Source: Lachnospiraceae bacterium
GTDB taxonomy: Bacteria; Bacillota; Clostridia; Lachnospirales; Lachnospiraceae
NCBI GenBank assembly: GCA_021771755.1
Contig: JAETOL010000002.1
Coordinates: 1 to 64,000, forward strand
DNA length: 64,000 nucleotides
Direction: 5' to 3'
The first letter of the stretch is position 1; each line of letters begins with the position of its first letter. The position numbers and the translations under genes were made by a program. Of the stretch, positions 7,934 to 16,081 are shown in pieces. A model generated the notes under the pieces. It saw only the letters and a list, made by a program, of their open reading frames with translations. It searched no databases and was not told where the DNA came from.

Positions 7934-9916
7934 ATGAATATGATAATGTATCTGGTACCGGCAGCAGGGCTGATAGGATTACTATATGCTGTATTTACCA
8001 GATTATATGTGATCAGTCAGGATCCGGGCGATCAGAAAATGAGGGAGATTGCCGATGCTATTGCAGAGGGAGCAAGAGCCTTTTTGACCTCTGAGTATCG
8101 GATTCTGGTCGTATTCGTTGCAGTTCTTTTTGTGATCATTGGATTTGGTACAGGAAACTGGCTGACAGCAGTATGTTTTCTGGTTGGAAGCGCTTTTTCA
8201 ACAGTAGCCGGTTATCTGGGTATGAGTGCGGCTATCCGTGCGAACTGCCGTACGGCGAATGCGGCAAGGCTTCATGGTATGCCCCGTGCGCTGTCACTTG
8301 CATTTTCCGGCGGAAGCGTTATGGGAATGGCTGTAGTAGGACTGGGGCTTCTGGGAGTTGGACTTCTGTATATGATCATCGGAGATGTTTCTGTTTTATC
8401 CGGCTTCAGTCTGGGAGCTTCCTCGATTGCACTGTTTGGCCGTGTCGGCGGAGGAATCTATACAAAAGCGGCAGATGTAGGAGCCGATCTTGTAGGTAAG
8501 GTGGAAGCAGGAATTCCAGAGGATGATCCCCGTAATCCGGCAGTGATCGCAGATAATGTCGGCGATAATGTCGGAGATGTTGCAGGTATGGGAGCTGATC
8601 TTTTTGAATCCTATGTCGGTTCTCTGATCTCAGCGCTGACACTTGGGCTGGTATTTTTTGAAGATGCAGGAGTCATGTTCCCGCTTCTTCTGTCTGCAGC
8701 AGGTATAGCTGCTTCTCTGATCGGAGCGTTTCTTGTGAAAAAGCTGGGAGGAACAGATCCTCATAAGGCATTGAAAATCGGAGAGTACTCTGCAACTGCA
8801 CTGGTGATCGTTGCAGCATTTGCATTCAGTCATCTGTTTTTTGGAAGCTTTGGTGCAGCACTGACAGTTATTACCGGTCTTATGGTTGGTGTTCTGATCG
8901 GTTTTGTAACAGAGATCTATACCTCTGACGGATATCGATTTGTAAAAAAGGTAGCGGCTCAGTCTGAGACTGGATCTGCCACAACTGTGATCAGTGGTAT
9001 CGCAGTGGGAATGCAGTCTACGGCAGTACCGATTCTGCTTGTATGTGCAGGTATTCTGGTTTCCTATAAACTGATGGGACTTTATGGTATCGCGCTGGCA
9101 GCAGTAGGAATGCTTTCTACAACAGGGATCACCGTTGCCATTGACGCATACGGTCCTGTAGCAGATAACGCAGGCGGCATTGCAGAAATGGCCGGTCTGG
9201 ATGATTCTGTCCGCAAGATCACAGACAAGCTTGATTCTGTAGGAAATACAACGGCGGCTATTGGAAAAGGATTTGCGATCGGTTCTGCAGCCCTTACCGC
9301 TCTTGCACTGTTTGTATCTTATGCAGAAGCAGTAAAGCTTGATCAGATAGATATTCTTGATGCAAAGGTAATTATCGGACTCTTTATCGGAGGTATGCTC
9401 ACTTACCTCTTCTCTGCCATGACAATGGAGTCTGTTTCCAAGGCAGCTCACCAGATGATCGAAGAGGTGCGCCGCCAGTTTCGAGAGAACCCCGGTATTT
9501 TGAAAGGAACATCCAAACCGGACTATGCTTCCTGTGTTTCAATCTCTACGAATGCTGCTCTCCGTGAGATGTTCCTTCCGGGACTGATGGCGGTTCTCGC
9601 ACCCCTTGCAACAGGTCTGATTCTTGGACCGAATGCTTTGGGCGGACTTTTGACCGGAGCGCTGGTTACGGGAGTATTGACTGCTATTTTTATGTCAAAT
9701 TCCGGCGGCGCCTGGGACAATGCCAAAAAATACATAGAAGACGGTCATCACGGAGGTAAGGGAAGCACCGCACATAAAGCTGCTGTAGTAGGCGATACAG
9801 TAGGAGATCCTTTTAAGGATACTTCAGGACCGTCTATCAACATCCTTATCAAATTAATGACTATCGTATCTTTGGTTTTTGCACCGATCTTCCTGCAGTA
9901 TGGAGGATTGCTGTAA
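7934..9916 (+). CDS. hppA: Membrane-bound ion-pumping pyrophosphatase
   Basis: 660 residues with about 16 membrane helices. It hydrolyses pyrophosphate and pumps Na+ or H+ out of the cytoplasm. The catalytic loop carries [20 protein letters not shown] and [19 protein letters not shown], and the C-terminal loop carries [15 protein letters not shown], all hallmarks of the family. In the [10 protein letters not shown] segment the two type-determining positions are Ala and Gly; the K+-independent enzymes have Lys and Thr there. This marks a K+-dependent enzyme, a group that includes Na+ pumps. It is monocistronic, with its own promoter and GGGAGG site. Confidence 0.95.
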   Translation: MNMIMYLVPAAGLIGLLYAVFTRLYVISQDPGDQKMREIADAIAEGARAFLTSEYRILVVFVAVLFVIIGFGTGNWLTAVCFLVGSAFSTVAGYLGMSAAIRANCRTANAARLHGMPRALSLAFSGGSVMGMAVVGLGLLGVGLLYMIIGDVSVLSGFSLGASSIALFGRVGGGIYTKAADVGADLVGKVEAGIPEDDPRNPAVIADNVGDNVGDVAGMGADLFESYVGSLISALTLGLVFFEDAGVMFPLLLSAAGIAASLIGAFLVKKLGGTDPHKALKIGEYSATALVIVAAFAFSHLFFGSFGAALTVITGLMVGVLIGFVTEIYTSDGYRFVKKVAAQSETGSATTVISGIAVGMQSTAVPILLVCAGILVSYKLMGLYGIALAAVGMLSTTGITVAIDAYGPVADNAGGIAEMAGLDDSVRKITDKLDSVGNTTAAIGKGFAIGSAALTALALFVSYAEAVKLDQIDILDAKVIIGLFIGGMLTYLFSAMTMESVSKAAHQMIEEVRRQFRENPGILKGTSKPDYASCVSISTNAALREMFLPGLMAVLAPLATGLILGPNALGGLLTGALVTGVLTAIFMSNSGGAWDNAKKYIEDGHHGGKGSTAHKAAVVGDTVGDPFKDTSGPSINILIKLMTIVSLVFAPIFLQYGGLL

Positions 9917-9944
9917 AACTTTAAGATAAACAAATCCCATAGTT

Positions 9945-9971
9945 GACAGTTTCTTTGCCAGGGAAACTGTC
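9945..9971 (+). terminator. Hairpin downstream of hppA
   Basis: GACAGTTTC pairs perfectly with GAAACTGTC around a 9-base loop. No T-tract follows directly, so it may protect the 3' end rather than terminate. Confidence 0.45.
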
Positions 9972-10030
9972 AGAACTCTTGTAAAATGCCATGAATTTTT
10001 ACAATTCCTCAAAGGGAAAAAGCTCTTAAG

Positions 10031-10068
10031 AAAACCGGAAAGTTCCATATCGGAGCCTTCCGGTTTTT
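10031..10068 (+). terminator. Terminator after hppA
   Basis: AAAACCGGAAAG pairs with CTTCCGGTTTTT (one bulge), ending in a T-run. It separates hppA from the next gene. Confidence 0.75.
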
Positions 10069-10085
10069 CCATGTGTTTATTTTTA

Positions 10086-10114
10086 TAGAAAACCGGAAGT
10101 AAGTTTTGTATAAT
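10086..10114 (+). promoter_or_regulatory. Promoter of the TIM-barrel gene
   Basis: TAGAAA, 17 bases, TATAAT. The -10 is perfect, the -35 matches four of six. It overlaps an in-frame ATG at 10106, so translation must start later, at 10139. Confidence 0.55.
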
Positions 10115-10138
10115 ATAAAAAAACAAAGGGGAGAAGAT

Positions 10139-10909
10139 ATGATTTATGTCAGTCATCTGCTGAAAGATGAAGAAATGAAAGAAATAATTGCCCAGACTGG
10201 TATGGGAGTAGAAAGCATTGAGTTTTCAGTTGCGGAAAATCTGGATAAGCCTGGCCGGACGTTGGAAACCTATCGGAAACGACTGGAGTTTATGGGGTGC
10301 AGAGAACTTATTCTCCATGGCCCGTTTCTTGATCTGAATCCCATGGCATATGACAGCCTTGTGGTACAGGCTACACGGACACGATACGAACAGGCCTATC
10401 AGGCGGCAAAGAAACTGGGAGCAAAAAAATTGATCCTTCACAGCGGATTTATTCCTTCTGTTTATTTCCTTACGGGATGGGCAGAGCGGATGGCAGATTT
10501 TTATAAGAAGTTTCTGGAGGATAAGGATGATTCTGTGGAAATACTTATGGAAAATGTAATGGATCCTCTTCCGGAACCATTGAGGGAAATCATGGAAAAT
10601 GTTTCTCATCCGTCTTTTGGGATCTGTCTGGATATTGGTCATGCAAACTGTTTTTCCCGGACAGACTGTAAAGAATGGGCAGAAATGCTTTTTCCTTATA
10701 TCCGCCACCTTCATCTTCATGATAATCCGGGAGACAGGGACAGACATCAGGCTCTTGGAGACGGAACAGTTCCGTACAGACAGGTTCTTGAACTGTTTCG
10801 CGACAGACCCGGGATTTCCTGCACCATAGAGTGCAGCACAGAAAGAGAGATTCAGAAATCTTTTTTTCGCCTGCATCAGGAAGGTATTTTTGTGTCTGAT
10901 ATTGTTTAA
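10139..10909 (+). CDS. Sugar phosphate isomerase/epimerase-like TIM-barrel protein
   Basis: 256 residues of the AP endonuclease 2 / xylose isomerase-like TIM barrel. Metal-binding positions typical of the fold are visible: a His in ELILHGPF, a His in KLILHSGF, a Glu in VEILMENV, Asp and His in CLDIGHAN, and H in IRHLHLHDN. Such proteins isomerise sugars or sugar acids, or act on inositol derivatives; the substrate here cannot be named. ATG 10139 has AAAGGGGAG before it and lies downstream of the TATAAT box. It is a single gene between terminators and unrelated neighbours. Confidence 0.8.
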   Translation: MIYVSHLLKDEEMKEIIAQTGMGVESIEFSVAENLDKPGRTLETYRKRLEFMGCRELILHGPFLDLNPMAYDSLVVQATRTRYEQAYQAAKKLGAKKLILHSGFIPSVYFLTGWAERMADFYKKFLEDKDDSVEILMENVMDPLPEPLREIMENVSHPSFGICLDIGHANCFSRTDCKEWAEMLFPYIRHLHLHDNPGDRDRHQALGDGTVPYRQVLELFRDRPGISCTIECSTEREIQKSFFRLHQEGIFVSDIV

Positions 10910-11047
10910 GCCGCTCTATTATATTCTGGTAAAGATTCATGAATACAAAAGCTGAGTTTTCTATTTCAGCATGTGGAACAGGCGGTATTGACCAATGACC
11001 GGGCAGATGATTTTATAAAATCTTTATGGAATTTTATGTCTGTAATA

Positions 11048-11076
11048 TTGACTGCTGTGGAAGGAATGTCTATAAT
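11048..11076 (+). promoter_or_regulatory. Strong promoter before leader ORF and CorC-like gene
   Basis: TTGACT, 17 bases, TATAAT. This predicts a transcript starting near 11083, about 190 bases before the transporter's ATG. Confidence 0.75.
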
Positions 11077-11116
11077 ATGTACCATTAAATCTTTTACAGG
11101 AGGCGGGGTTTTTATA

Positions 11117-11173
11117 ATGGAAGATAGCGACAGTTGCGCTGACCCGAATCAAAAGAATAATCTGAATGAATGA
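11117..11173 (+). CDS. Putative 18-aa acidic leader peptide
   Basis: MEDSDSCADPNQKNNLNE, preceded by a perfect AGGAGG site (11099-11104) that sits slightly far, 12 bases, from the ATG. It begins about 35 bases after the predicted transcription start and ends 99 bases before the downstream CorC/CNNM-type gene. The first ten residues hold four acidic residues and end in Asp-Pro. E. coli MgtL, which senses low Mg2+ by nascent-chain destabilisation of the ribosome, also has an acidic, proline-containing start. The similarity is in composition only, and regulation here is inferred. A longer frame from 10973 starts before the promoter and is unlikely. Confidence 0.5.
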   Translation: MEDSDSCADPNQKNNLNE

Positions 11174-11182
11174 CATATATTT

Positions 11183-11226
11183 CAAGGCATGGTCTGTGTA
11201 TTTTTTAATCTACAGGTCATGTCTTG
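11183..11226 (+). promoter_or_regulatory. Leader hairpin between the leader ORF and CorC-like gene
   Basis: CAAGGCATG (11183-11191) pairs with CATGTCTTG (11218-11226, one G-T pair). Inside, CTGTGTA can pair with TACAG with one bulge around a U-rich loop. It begins 10 bases after the leader ORF's stop codon, so a ribosome at the stop could affect folding. Confidence 0.5.
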
Positions 11227-11272
11227 TGTTGTATATAAAAGATTATTAAAAAATTTGAGAGAGGTCAAAAAT

Positions 11273-12616
11273 ATGAATAGTTCTGTAATATTTTTATTGC
11301 TGCTTCAGGTTGTACTGATTGCATTGAATGCTGTTTTTGCAAGTGCGGAAATAGCGGTATTGTCCATTAACGAAACGAAGCTGGAACGTATGGCAGAGCA
11401 GGGAAACAACCGTGCGAAACGACTGTTTCGGCTGACACGGGAGCCGGCAAGGTTCCTGGCCACGATTCAGGTTGCCATCACACTTTCCGGCTTTCTGGGA
11501 AGTGCATTTGCAGCGGATAATTTTTCGGAACCACTGGTAGACTGGATCCTTTCTCTGGGAGTGGAGATTCCGAGAGCAACTCTGGATGCCGGAGCGGTAA
11601 TTGTGATCACACTGGTACTTTCTTATTTCACATTGATTTTTGGAGAGCTTGTTCCGAAACGGATCGCCATGAAAAAACCGGAACAGCTTGCCATGGGAAT
11701 ATCTGGTCTGGTAAGCGGCATTTCCATTGTATTTAAACCAATTGTTTCTTTTCTTTCCATATCTACAAATTTTGTTCTGCGCCTGTGCGGAATCGATCCT
11801 GATGAGGAAGAAGAGCAGGTAAGTGAAGAAGAAATCCGAATGATGGTTGATGCGGGAAGTGAAAAAGGAACGATTGATCATCAGGAAAAAGAGTTTATCC
11901 AGAATGTGTTTGAATTTAATGACATCATGGTGGAAAGCATAGCGACTCACCGCACAGATGTTACAATCCTGTGGCTGGAGGATGATATGGATTCCTGGGC
12001 GGAGACCATTCATAACAGCCGCCATACACGCTATCCGGTGTGCGACGGATCACCGGATAATGTGATCGGTGTTTTAAATGCCAAAGATTATTTCCGTATG
12101 GAAGATAAAAGCCGGGAAAATGTTCTTGAAAAAGCAGTATATCCTGCATACTTTGTTCTGGAGACCACAAAAGCAGACGTTCTGTTCAAAAATATGAAAA
12201 CAGAGAAAAAATCCATGGCGGTCATCATTGATGAATATGGTGGTATGACAGGAATCGTTACGTTATATGATCTGATAGAAGAGCTGGTAGGAGATCTGGA
12301 GGACGAACCGACCGCAGACAAGAATGAAGATCCCTATATGGAAAAACTCAATGAAGATACCTGGATGATCAGTGGAAATGTGGAAATTGATAAGTTTGAG
12401 GATGCTCTGGGTGTGGAAATCTCTTCTTCGGAGTTTGATACAGTGACAGGACTGGTATTTCAGAAATTAGGGTGGATCCCGGAGGACGGAAAACAGGATA
12501 TTGATGTTCAGATCCGGAATCTTCAGATACATATCAGTGGCATTAAGGATCATCAGATTGACAGTGCAACGGTAAAACTTTCCGGAAAACCGGAGAAGAA
12601 TCCAGAGAAAGTATAA
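11273..12616 (+). CDS. CorC/HlyC-family CNNM-type transporter
   Basis: 447 residues: a DUF21/CNNM membrane domain with four hydrophobic segments (about residues 1-25, 60-80, 95-120 and 135-160, including FGELVPKRIAMKKPE), a CBS pair at about 200-330 (TDVTILWLEDD, NVIGVLNAKDY, AVIIDEYGGMTGIVT), and a C-terminal CorC_HlyC domain. CNNM/CorC proteins are linked to Mg2+ or Co2+ export, with CBS domains sensing Mg-ATP; the name hemolysin is historical. ATG 11273 has GAGAGAGG 8 bases before it; the frame extends to 11189 without a ribosome site. It stands behind a leader ORF and hairpin. Confidence 0.88.
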   Translation: MNSSVIFLLLLQVVLIALNAVFASAEIAVLSINETKLERMAEQGNNRAKRLFRLTREPARFLATIQVAITLSGFLGSAFAADNFSEPLVDWILSLGVEIPRATLDAGAVIVITLVLSYFTLIFGELVPKRIAMKKPEQLAMGISGLVSGISIVFKPIVSFLSISTNFVLRLCGIDPDEEEEQVSEEEIRMMVDAGSEKGTIDHQEKEFIQNVFEFNDIMVESIATHRTDVTILWLEDDMDSWAETIHNSRHTRYPVCDGSPDNVIGVLNAKDYFRMEDKSRENVLEKAVYPAYFVLETTKADVLFKNMKTEKKSMAVIIDEYGGMTGIVTLYDLIEELVGDLEDEPTADKNEDPYMEKLNEDTWMISGNVEIDKFEDALGVEISSSEFDTVTGLVFQKLGWIPEDGKQDIDVQIRNLQIHISGIKDHQIDSATVKLSGKPEKNPEKV

Positions 12617-12644
12617 GTGATTTCAGAAAGGCAGAGAATAACAG

Positions 12645-13160
12645 ATGAAAGATGCAAAATTAGAAGAACAGTTTGAATTCCGCAGTGTGCGGACAGAGGA
12701 AACAGAGGAGGCGGCAGCGCTGGAACAGAAATGCTTTCCGCCAAATGAGGCCTGTGCCCCTCAATTCATGAAAGAAAGGATTCAGGCGGCAGCGGAGATC
12801 TTTCTGGTGGCGGTGGACAGGAAAAGCGGAAAGATTGCCGGATTTCTCAACGGGATCGCCACAGAGGAAAAGCATCTGCGGGATGAAGTTTTTACAGATG
12901 CTTCCCTTCATGATGCAGGCGGAAAAAATATCATGCTGACAGGTCTTGCCGTACTTCCGGATTATCGCGGACAGGGTCTTGCAAGAGAACTGGTGGAGCG
13001 TTATGCCGGACGGGAAAGGCAGAGAGGACGGGAACGTCTGGTTCTTACCTGTCTGGACGAAAAGGTGGAAATGTACCGGAAGTTCGGCTTTCAGGATCTG
13101 GGACTTTCCGGATCCGTGTGGGGCGGTGAAGAATGGCATGAAATGGTCCGGGATCTTTAA
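12645..13160 (+). CDS. GNAT-family acetyltransferase
   Basis: 171 residues of the Gcn5-related fold. The acetyl-CoA loop is in ITMLTGLAV-type sequence followed by LPDYRGQGLARELVERY (Q/RxxGxG/A, residues about 105-120). The end, EMYRKFGFQDLGLSGSVWGG, resembles arylalkylamine N-acetyltransferase-like GNATs. It probably acetylates a small amine; the substrate is unknown. It starts 28 bases after the CorC-like gene. Its stop codon overlaps the stop of the convergent response regulator gene by 4 bases, leaving no room for a terminator. Confidence 0.85.
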   Translation: MKDAKLEEQFEFRSVRTEETEEAAALEQKCFPPNEACAPQFMKERIQAAAEIFLVAVDRKSGKIAGFLNGIATEEKHLRDEVFTDASLHDAGGKNIMLTGLAVLPDYRGQGLARELVERYAGRERQRGRERLVLTCLDEKVEMYRKFGFQDLGLSGSVWGGEEWHEMVRDL

Positions 13161-13780
13161 CGGTTCCTGTAATAAAACACAGCTACCTGTGTCCGGTCCC
13201 GAAGCTGCAGCTTATCCAGAATAGAACTGAGATAATTTCGTACCGTTCCTTCACTGAGAAACAGACGGGCGGCAATTTCCTTGTTGCTGAGTCCGTCGGC
13301 AATCAGCCGGATGATCTCCTGTTCCCGTTCACTGATATCATGGTCTCTGTAGTTGAAGGAAGAAGAGCCGGAATGGAGCAGCTCGGGGATCTTGGATACA
13401 ATTTCATGACCAAAAACTGTCTGTCCGGAATAAACTGCCCGGAGAGCAGGAAGGATGCTGGCATAGTCCTGCTTCAGAAGATATCCTTTAGCGCCCAGCT
13501 TCAGCGCACGGACGATATATTCGTCATCGGAAAAGGTGGTGAGAAGGAGGATTCTGGCATCTGGAAATTCTTTCAGTATTTCTGCGGCTGCATCCAGGCC
13601 GCTTACTTCTTTCATCCGGATATCCATAAGAAGTACATCCGGGTGATATCTGCGGAATAATGCAACCGCTTCTTTTCCATCAGACCCGGTGGCAGGAACT
13701 GTGATGTCGCCGCTGGATTCCAGAATGGTCTTTAATGCTCCTGATACAAAAATATCATCGTCTACGATCAAAACATTCAT
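13157..13780 (-). CDS. NarL/FixJ-type response regulator
   Basis: 207 residues: receiver domain with acidic pocket D7-D9, phosphoacceptor D53 in LLMDIRM and Lys in GAKGYLLK, then a LuxR-type helix-turn-helix (SEREQEIIRLIADGLSNKEI, then LSEGTVRNYL). It is the partner of the histidine kinase gene immediately upstream (3-base gap). It probably binds the TGACATTTGTCA palindrome in front of the divergent ABC exporter operon; this is inferred from position. Its 3' end overlaps the GNAT gene by 4 bases. Confidence 0.92.
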   Translation of the reverse strand: MNVLIVDDDIFVSGALKTILESSGDITVPATGSDGKEAVALFRRYHPDVLLMDIRMKEVSGLDAAAEILKEFPDARILLLTTFSDDEYIVRALKLGAKGYLLKQDYASILPALRAVYSGQTVFGHEIVSKIPELLHSGSSSFNYRDHDISEREQEIIRLIADGLSNKEIAARLFLSEGTVRNYLSSILDKLQLRDRTQVAVFYYRNR

Positions 13781-13783
13781 TTT

Positions 13784-14896
13784 TTACTCCTGTTCTTTGG
13801 GAATGGTGATAAAAAGCCGAAACCCATTGTCTGTAGTGATCTGAAGGGTTCCCTTCAGTGATTCCAGTCGATCCTTCATATTGGAAAGACCGATGCCGCG
13901 GGAGCGGTCATCAGAGGAAATATGACCGTCCTTTTTGCCGGATAACGTGCCAGCAGGTTTTCCGTTGTCTTCGATACAAAGCTGATAAAGAGCCGGATGC
14001 TCTCTCAGGATAATGTGTGCCTCAGTGGCGCTGCTGTGTCTGGATATATTGGAAAGCCCTTCTTTTATAATACTGATAAAACAGTATTTGATCTCTTTTG
14101 GAACCTCATATCCCATATCGTAATCCAGTGTTACCGGGCAGAACTGAAATTCCGAAGCCAGTCCGGTGACTGCATCTTTCAGATTTATGGAATCGTCATG
14201 AAGATCATGGACACTTGTCCGGATACTTGTCATGGCCTGATTTAAAGACTGATCCAGATTTTCCAGCACAGAGTCCAGAGCGGATTCTTTATTGACAGCT
14301 TTTGCCGCTCCGGTAAGAAGGATGGAACGGGAAAGAAGATGGCCTACATTGTCATGGATCTCCCGGGCAATGCGGTTTCTCTCTTTCAGAGTGGCTGCAT
14401 AAATTTCAGAATTTTGCTTTTCCACAAGCATACTGTTTTTTTCTGCAAGAAGGAGGTTTTTTTCTGTACTGTCATCTCGGAGCTTCATAAGCTTCTGCTT
14501 CAGTTTCTCGGAGGTTTCTGTACGGCGCTGCAGGATGAAGGAAAGGATTATGAGCAGAAAGCTCCACAGGAAAAGAAAAAACCTGTTTTGATCGGCGGAG
14601 AAAATATGGTAACCGCAGAGGATGCTTCCTGCAAAAACAGGGACATACAGATGATCCATAAAAAATATATAAAAAATTGCGGGAAAGAAAATGCAGAGAC
14701 GGGGCAGCAAAAGAGAAGCGCCCATCAGGAGAAGACCGGTAATCAGATGTCCCGGGGAGCTTTCCGTAACATATCCTATGGAGCAAAAACAGAGACAGAG
14801 AAGAAAAGCCAGTACAAATTCATAGTCCGGTTTCCGGTACATAAGAGAAAAGAAGCTGAACAGTATTAAAAATCCCATATCCTGAATGCGGTCCAT
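13784..14896 (-). CDS. NarL-type sensor histidine kinase
   Basis: 370 residues. The first 122 hold about five membrane helices with almost no external loop, so it may sense a membrane signal. A coiled coil (about 125-165) leads to the HisKA_3 dimerisation box with H181 in AREIHDNVGH, and a GHKL ATPase domain ends the protein (CIEDNGKPAG, then DRSRGIGLSNMKDRLE). It phosphorylates the adjacent regulator. Membrane-only sensor kinases of this kind often detect cell-envelope stress or antimicrobial peptides together with an ABC exporter, as in this arrangement. Confidence 0.9.
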   Translation of the reverse strand: MDRIQDMGFLILFSFFSLMYRKPDYEFVLAFLLCLCFCSIGYVTESSPGHLITGLLLMGASLLLPRLCIFFPAIFYIFFMDHLYVPVFAGSILCGYHIFSADQNRFFLFLWSFLLIILSFILQRRTETSEKLKQKLMKLRDDSTEKNLLLAEKNSMLVEKQNSEIYAATLKERNRIAREIHDNVGHLLSRSILLTGAAKAVNKESALDSVLENLDQSLNQAMTSIRTSVHDLHDDSINLKDAVTGLASEFQFCPVTLDYDMGYEVPKEIKYCFISIIKEGLSNISRHSSATEAHIILREHPALYQLCIEDNGKPAGTLSGKKDGHISSDDRSRGIGLSNMKDRLESLKGTLQITTDNGFRLFITIPKEQE

Positions 14897-14961
14897 AATG
14901 ATTCCTCCCGGTGAAGGAACTGTCAGAGGACAGCTCCGGAGTAAATGCTGCTGATGGTTTC

Positions 14962-14990
14962 AGTATAATATAAAACAGCTTTTGTGGCAA
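14962..14990 (-). promoter_or_regulatory. Promoter of the histidine kinase operon
   Basis: Minus strand: TTGCCA, 17 bases, TATACT, about 65 bases before the kinase ATG. Confidence 0.6.
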
Positions 14991-15017
14991 AGAAAAAAGC
15001 GCCTTCCTGAAAGATCG

Positions 15018-15092
15018 TGACATTTGTCATATGAGAAGATGACGGCGCTCACTACCGGAGCGAAAAAGAGGCTGATATAATTTCTGTATAAT
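15018..15092 (+). promoter_or_regulatory. Palindrome and promoter of the ABC exporter operon
   Basis: TGACATTTGTCA (15018-15029) has perfect five-base arms. Two TATAAT boxes follow, at 15076-15081 and 15087-15092, neither with a good -35, as expected for an activated promoter. The palindrome centre is about 55-65 bases before the -10 boxes. The likely binder is the LuxR-type regulator encoded next door (inference). Confidence 0.5.
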
Positions 15093-15112
15093 CAATAAAG
15101 AAGGAGAAGATT

Positions 15113-16072
15113 ATGGACAGAGCAGAATGGAAAAAGGAAGGAATCGTACATATAGAGAATCTGGTAAAAAGATATGGATCACTGGTAGCGCTGGATCATT
15201 TGAATCTGGATATCATGGAGGGGGAGATCTTTGGGCTTCTGGGTCCGAACGGTTCCGGAAAAACAACAGCCATCAGCTGTATGCTGGCGCTTTTGAAATA
15301 TGACAAAGGAAGTATCCGGATCATGGGTGAGGAGATGGCTCCGGACAGCTACGAGATAAAAAGCCAGATCGGGATCGTACTACAGAATGTAGCGGTTTTT
15401 GAGGAGCTGACGGTATACGAAAACATTGATTATTTTTGCGGGCTGTATGTGAAGGACAGGAAAAGAAAAAAACAGCTTGTGGAGGAGGCGCTTGTATTTA
15501 CCGGTCTTGAGGATTACCGGAAAATGCGGCCGGGGAAGCTGTCAGGCGGTCTTTTGAGAAGACTGAATATTGCCTGCGGCATTGCTCATAAACCGAAGCT
15601 TATCATACTGGATGAACCGACAGTGGCAGTGGATCCCCAGAGCAGGAACCGGATCCTTGAGGGGATCAGAGAACTGAATCGTCAGGGCTCGACTATTATA
15701 TATACTTCTCACTATATGGAGGAGGTAGAGCAGCTTTGCAGCAGGATTGCCATTATGGATCATGGAAGAAGCATTGCGGTGGGAACCAAAGAGCAGCTTG
15801 TGGGAATGATAAAAACAGGGGAAAAGATAACCATTGAGGCGGTAGCCCTGGATTCAGAACAGCTTGTACAGATCAGACAGCTTCCGCATGTATTTCAGGT
15901 GGATTACAAAAATGATATTCTTACGGTTCACTGTACAGAAGCAAAGAATAATCTGGTAAAACTCCTGCATTATCTGGAAGAACAGGAAGCAGTTTTCGGG
16001 AGAGTATATTCTGAACTTCCCACTCTCAATGATGTATTTCTTGAGATTACGGGAAAACAGCTTCGGGATTAG
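15113..16072 (+). CDS. ABC exporter ATP-binding protein
   Basis: 319 residues, one ABC domain: Walker A GPNGSGKTT (K50), signature LSGGLLRRLN, Walker B LIILDEPT and an H-loop TSHYMEEVE, plus a C-terminal extension of about 90 residues usual in drug- and natamycin-type exporters. It powers the two ABC-2 permeases that follow (9-base gap, then a 14-base overlap). AGAAGGAGAAG precedes the ATG. The operon is divergent from the sensor kinase and regulator genes, which probably control it. The substrate is unknown; envelope-active peptides or drugs are typical for such systems. Confidence 0.92.
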   Translation: MDRAEWKKEGIVHIENLVKRYGSLVALDHLNLDIMEGEIFGLLGPNGSGKTTAISCMLALLKYDKGSIRIMGEEMAPDSYEIKSQIGIVLQNVAVFEELTVYENIDYFCGLYVKDRKRKKQLVEEALVFTGLEDYRKMRPGKLSGGLLRRLNIACGIAHKPKLIILDEPTVAVDPQSRNRILEGIRELNRQGSTIIYTSHYMEEVEQLCSRIAIMDHGRSIAVGTKEQLVGMIKTGEKITIEAVALDSEQLVQIRQLPHVFQVDYKNDILTVHCTEAKNNLVKLLHYLEEQEAVFGRVYSELPTLNDVFLEITGKQLRD

Positions 16073-16081
16073 GAGGAGAGT

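Noticed and set aside
10973-11173. 66-codon reading of the region before the CorC-like gene
   Set aside because: Its ATG lies before the strong promoter at 11048-11076, so the mRNA would lack it; only the last 18 codons have a proper ribosome site.
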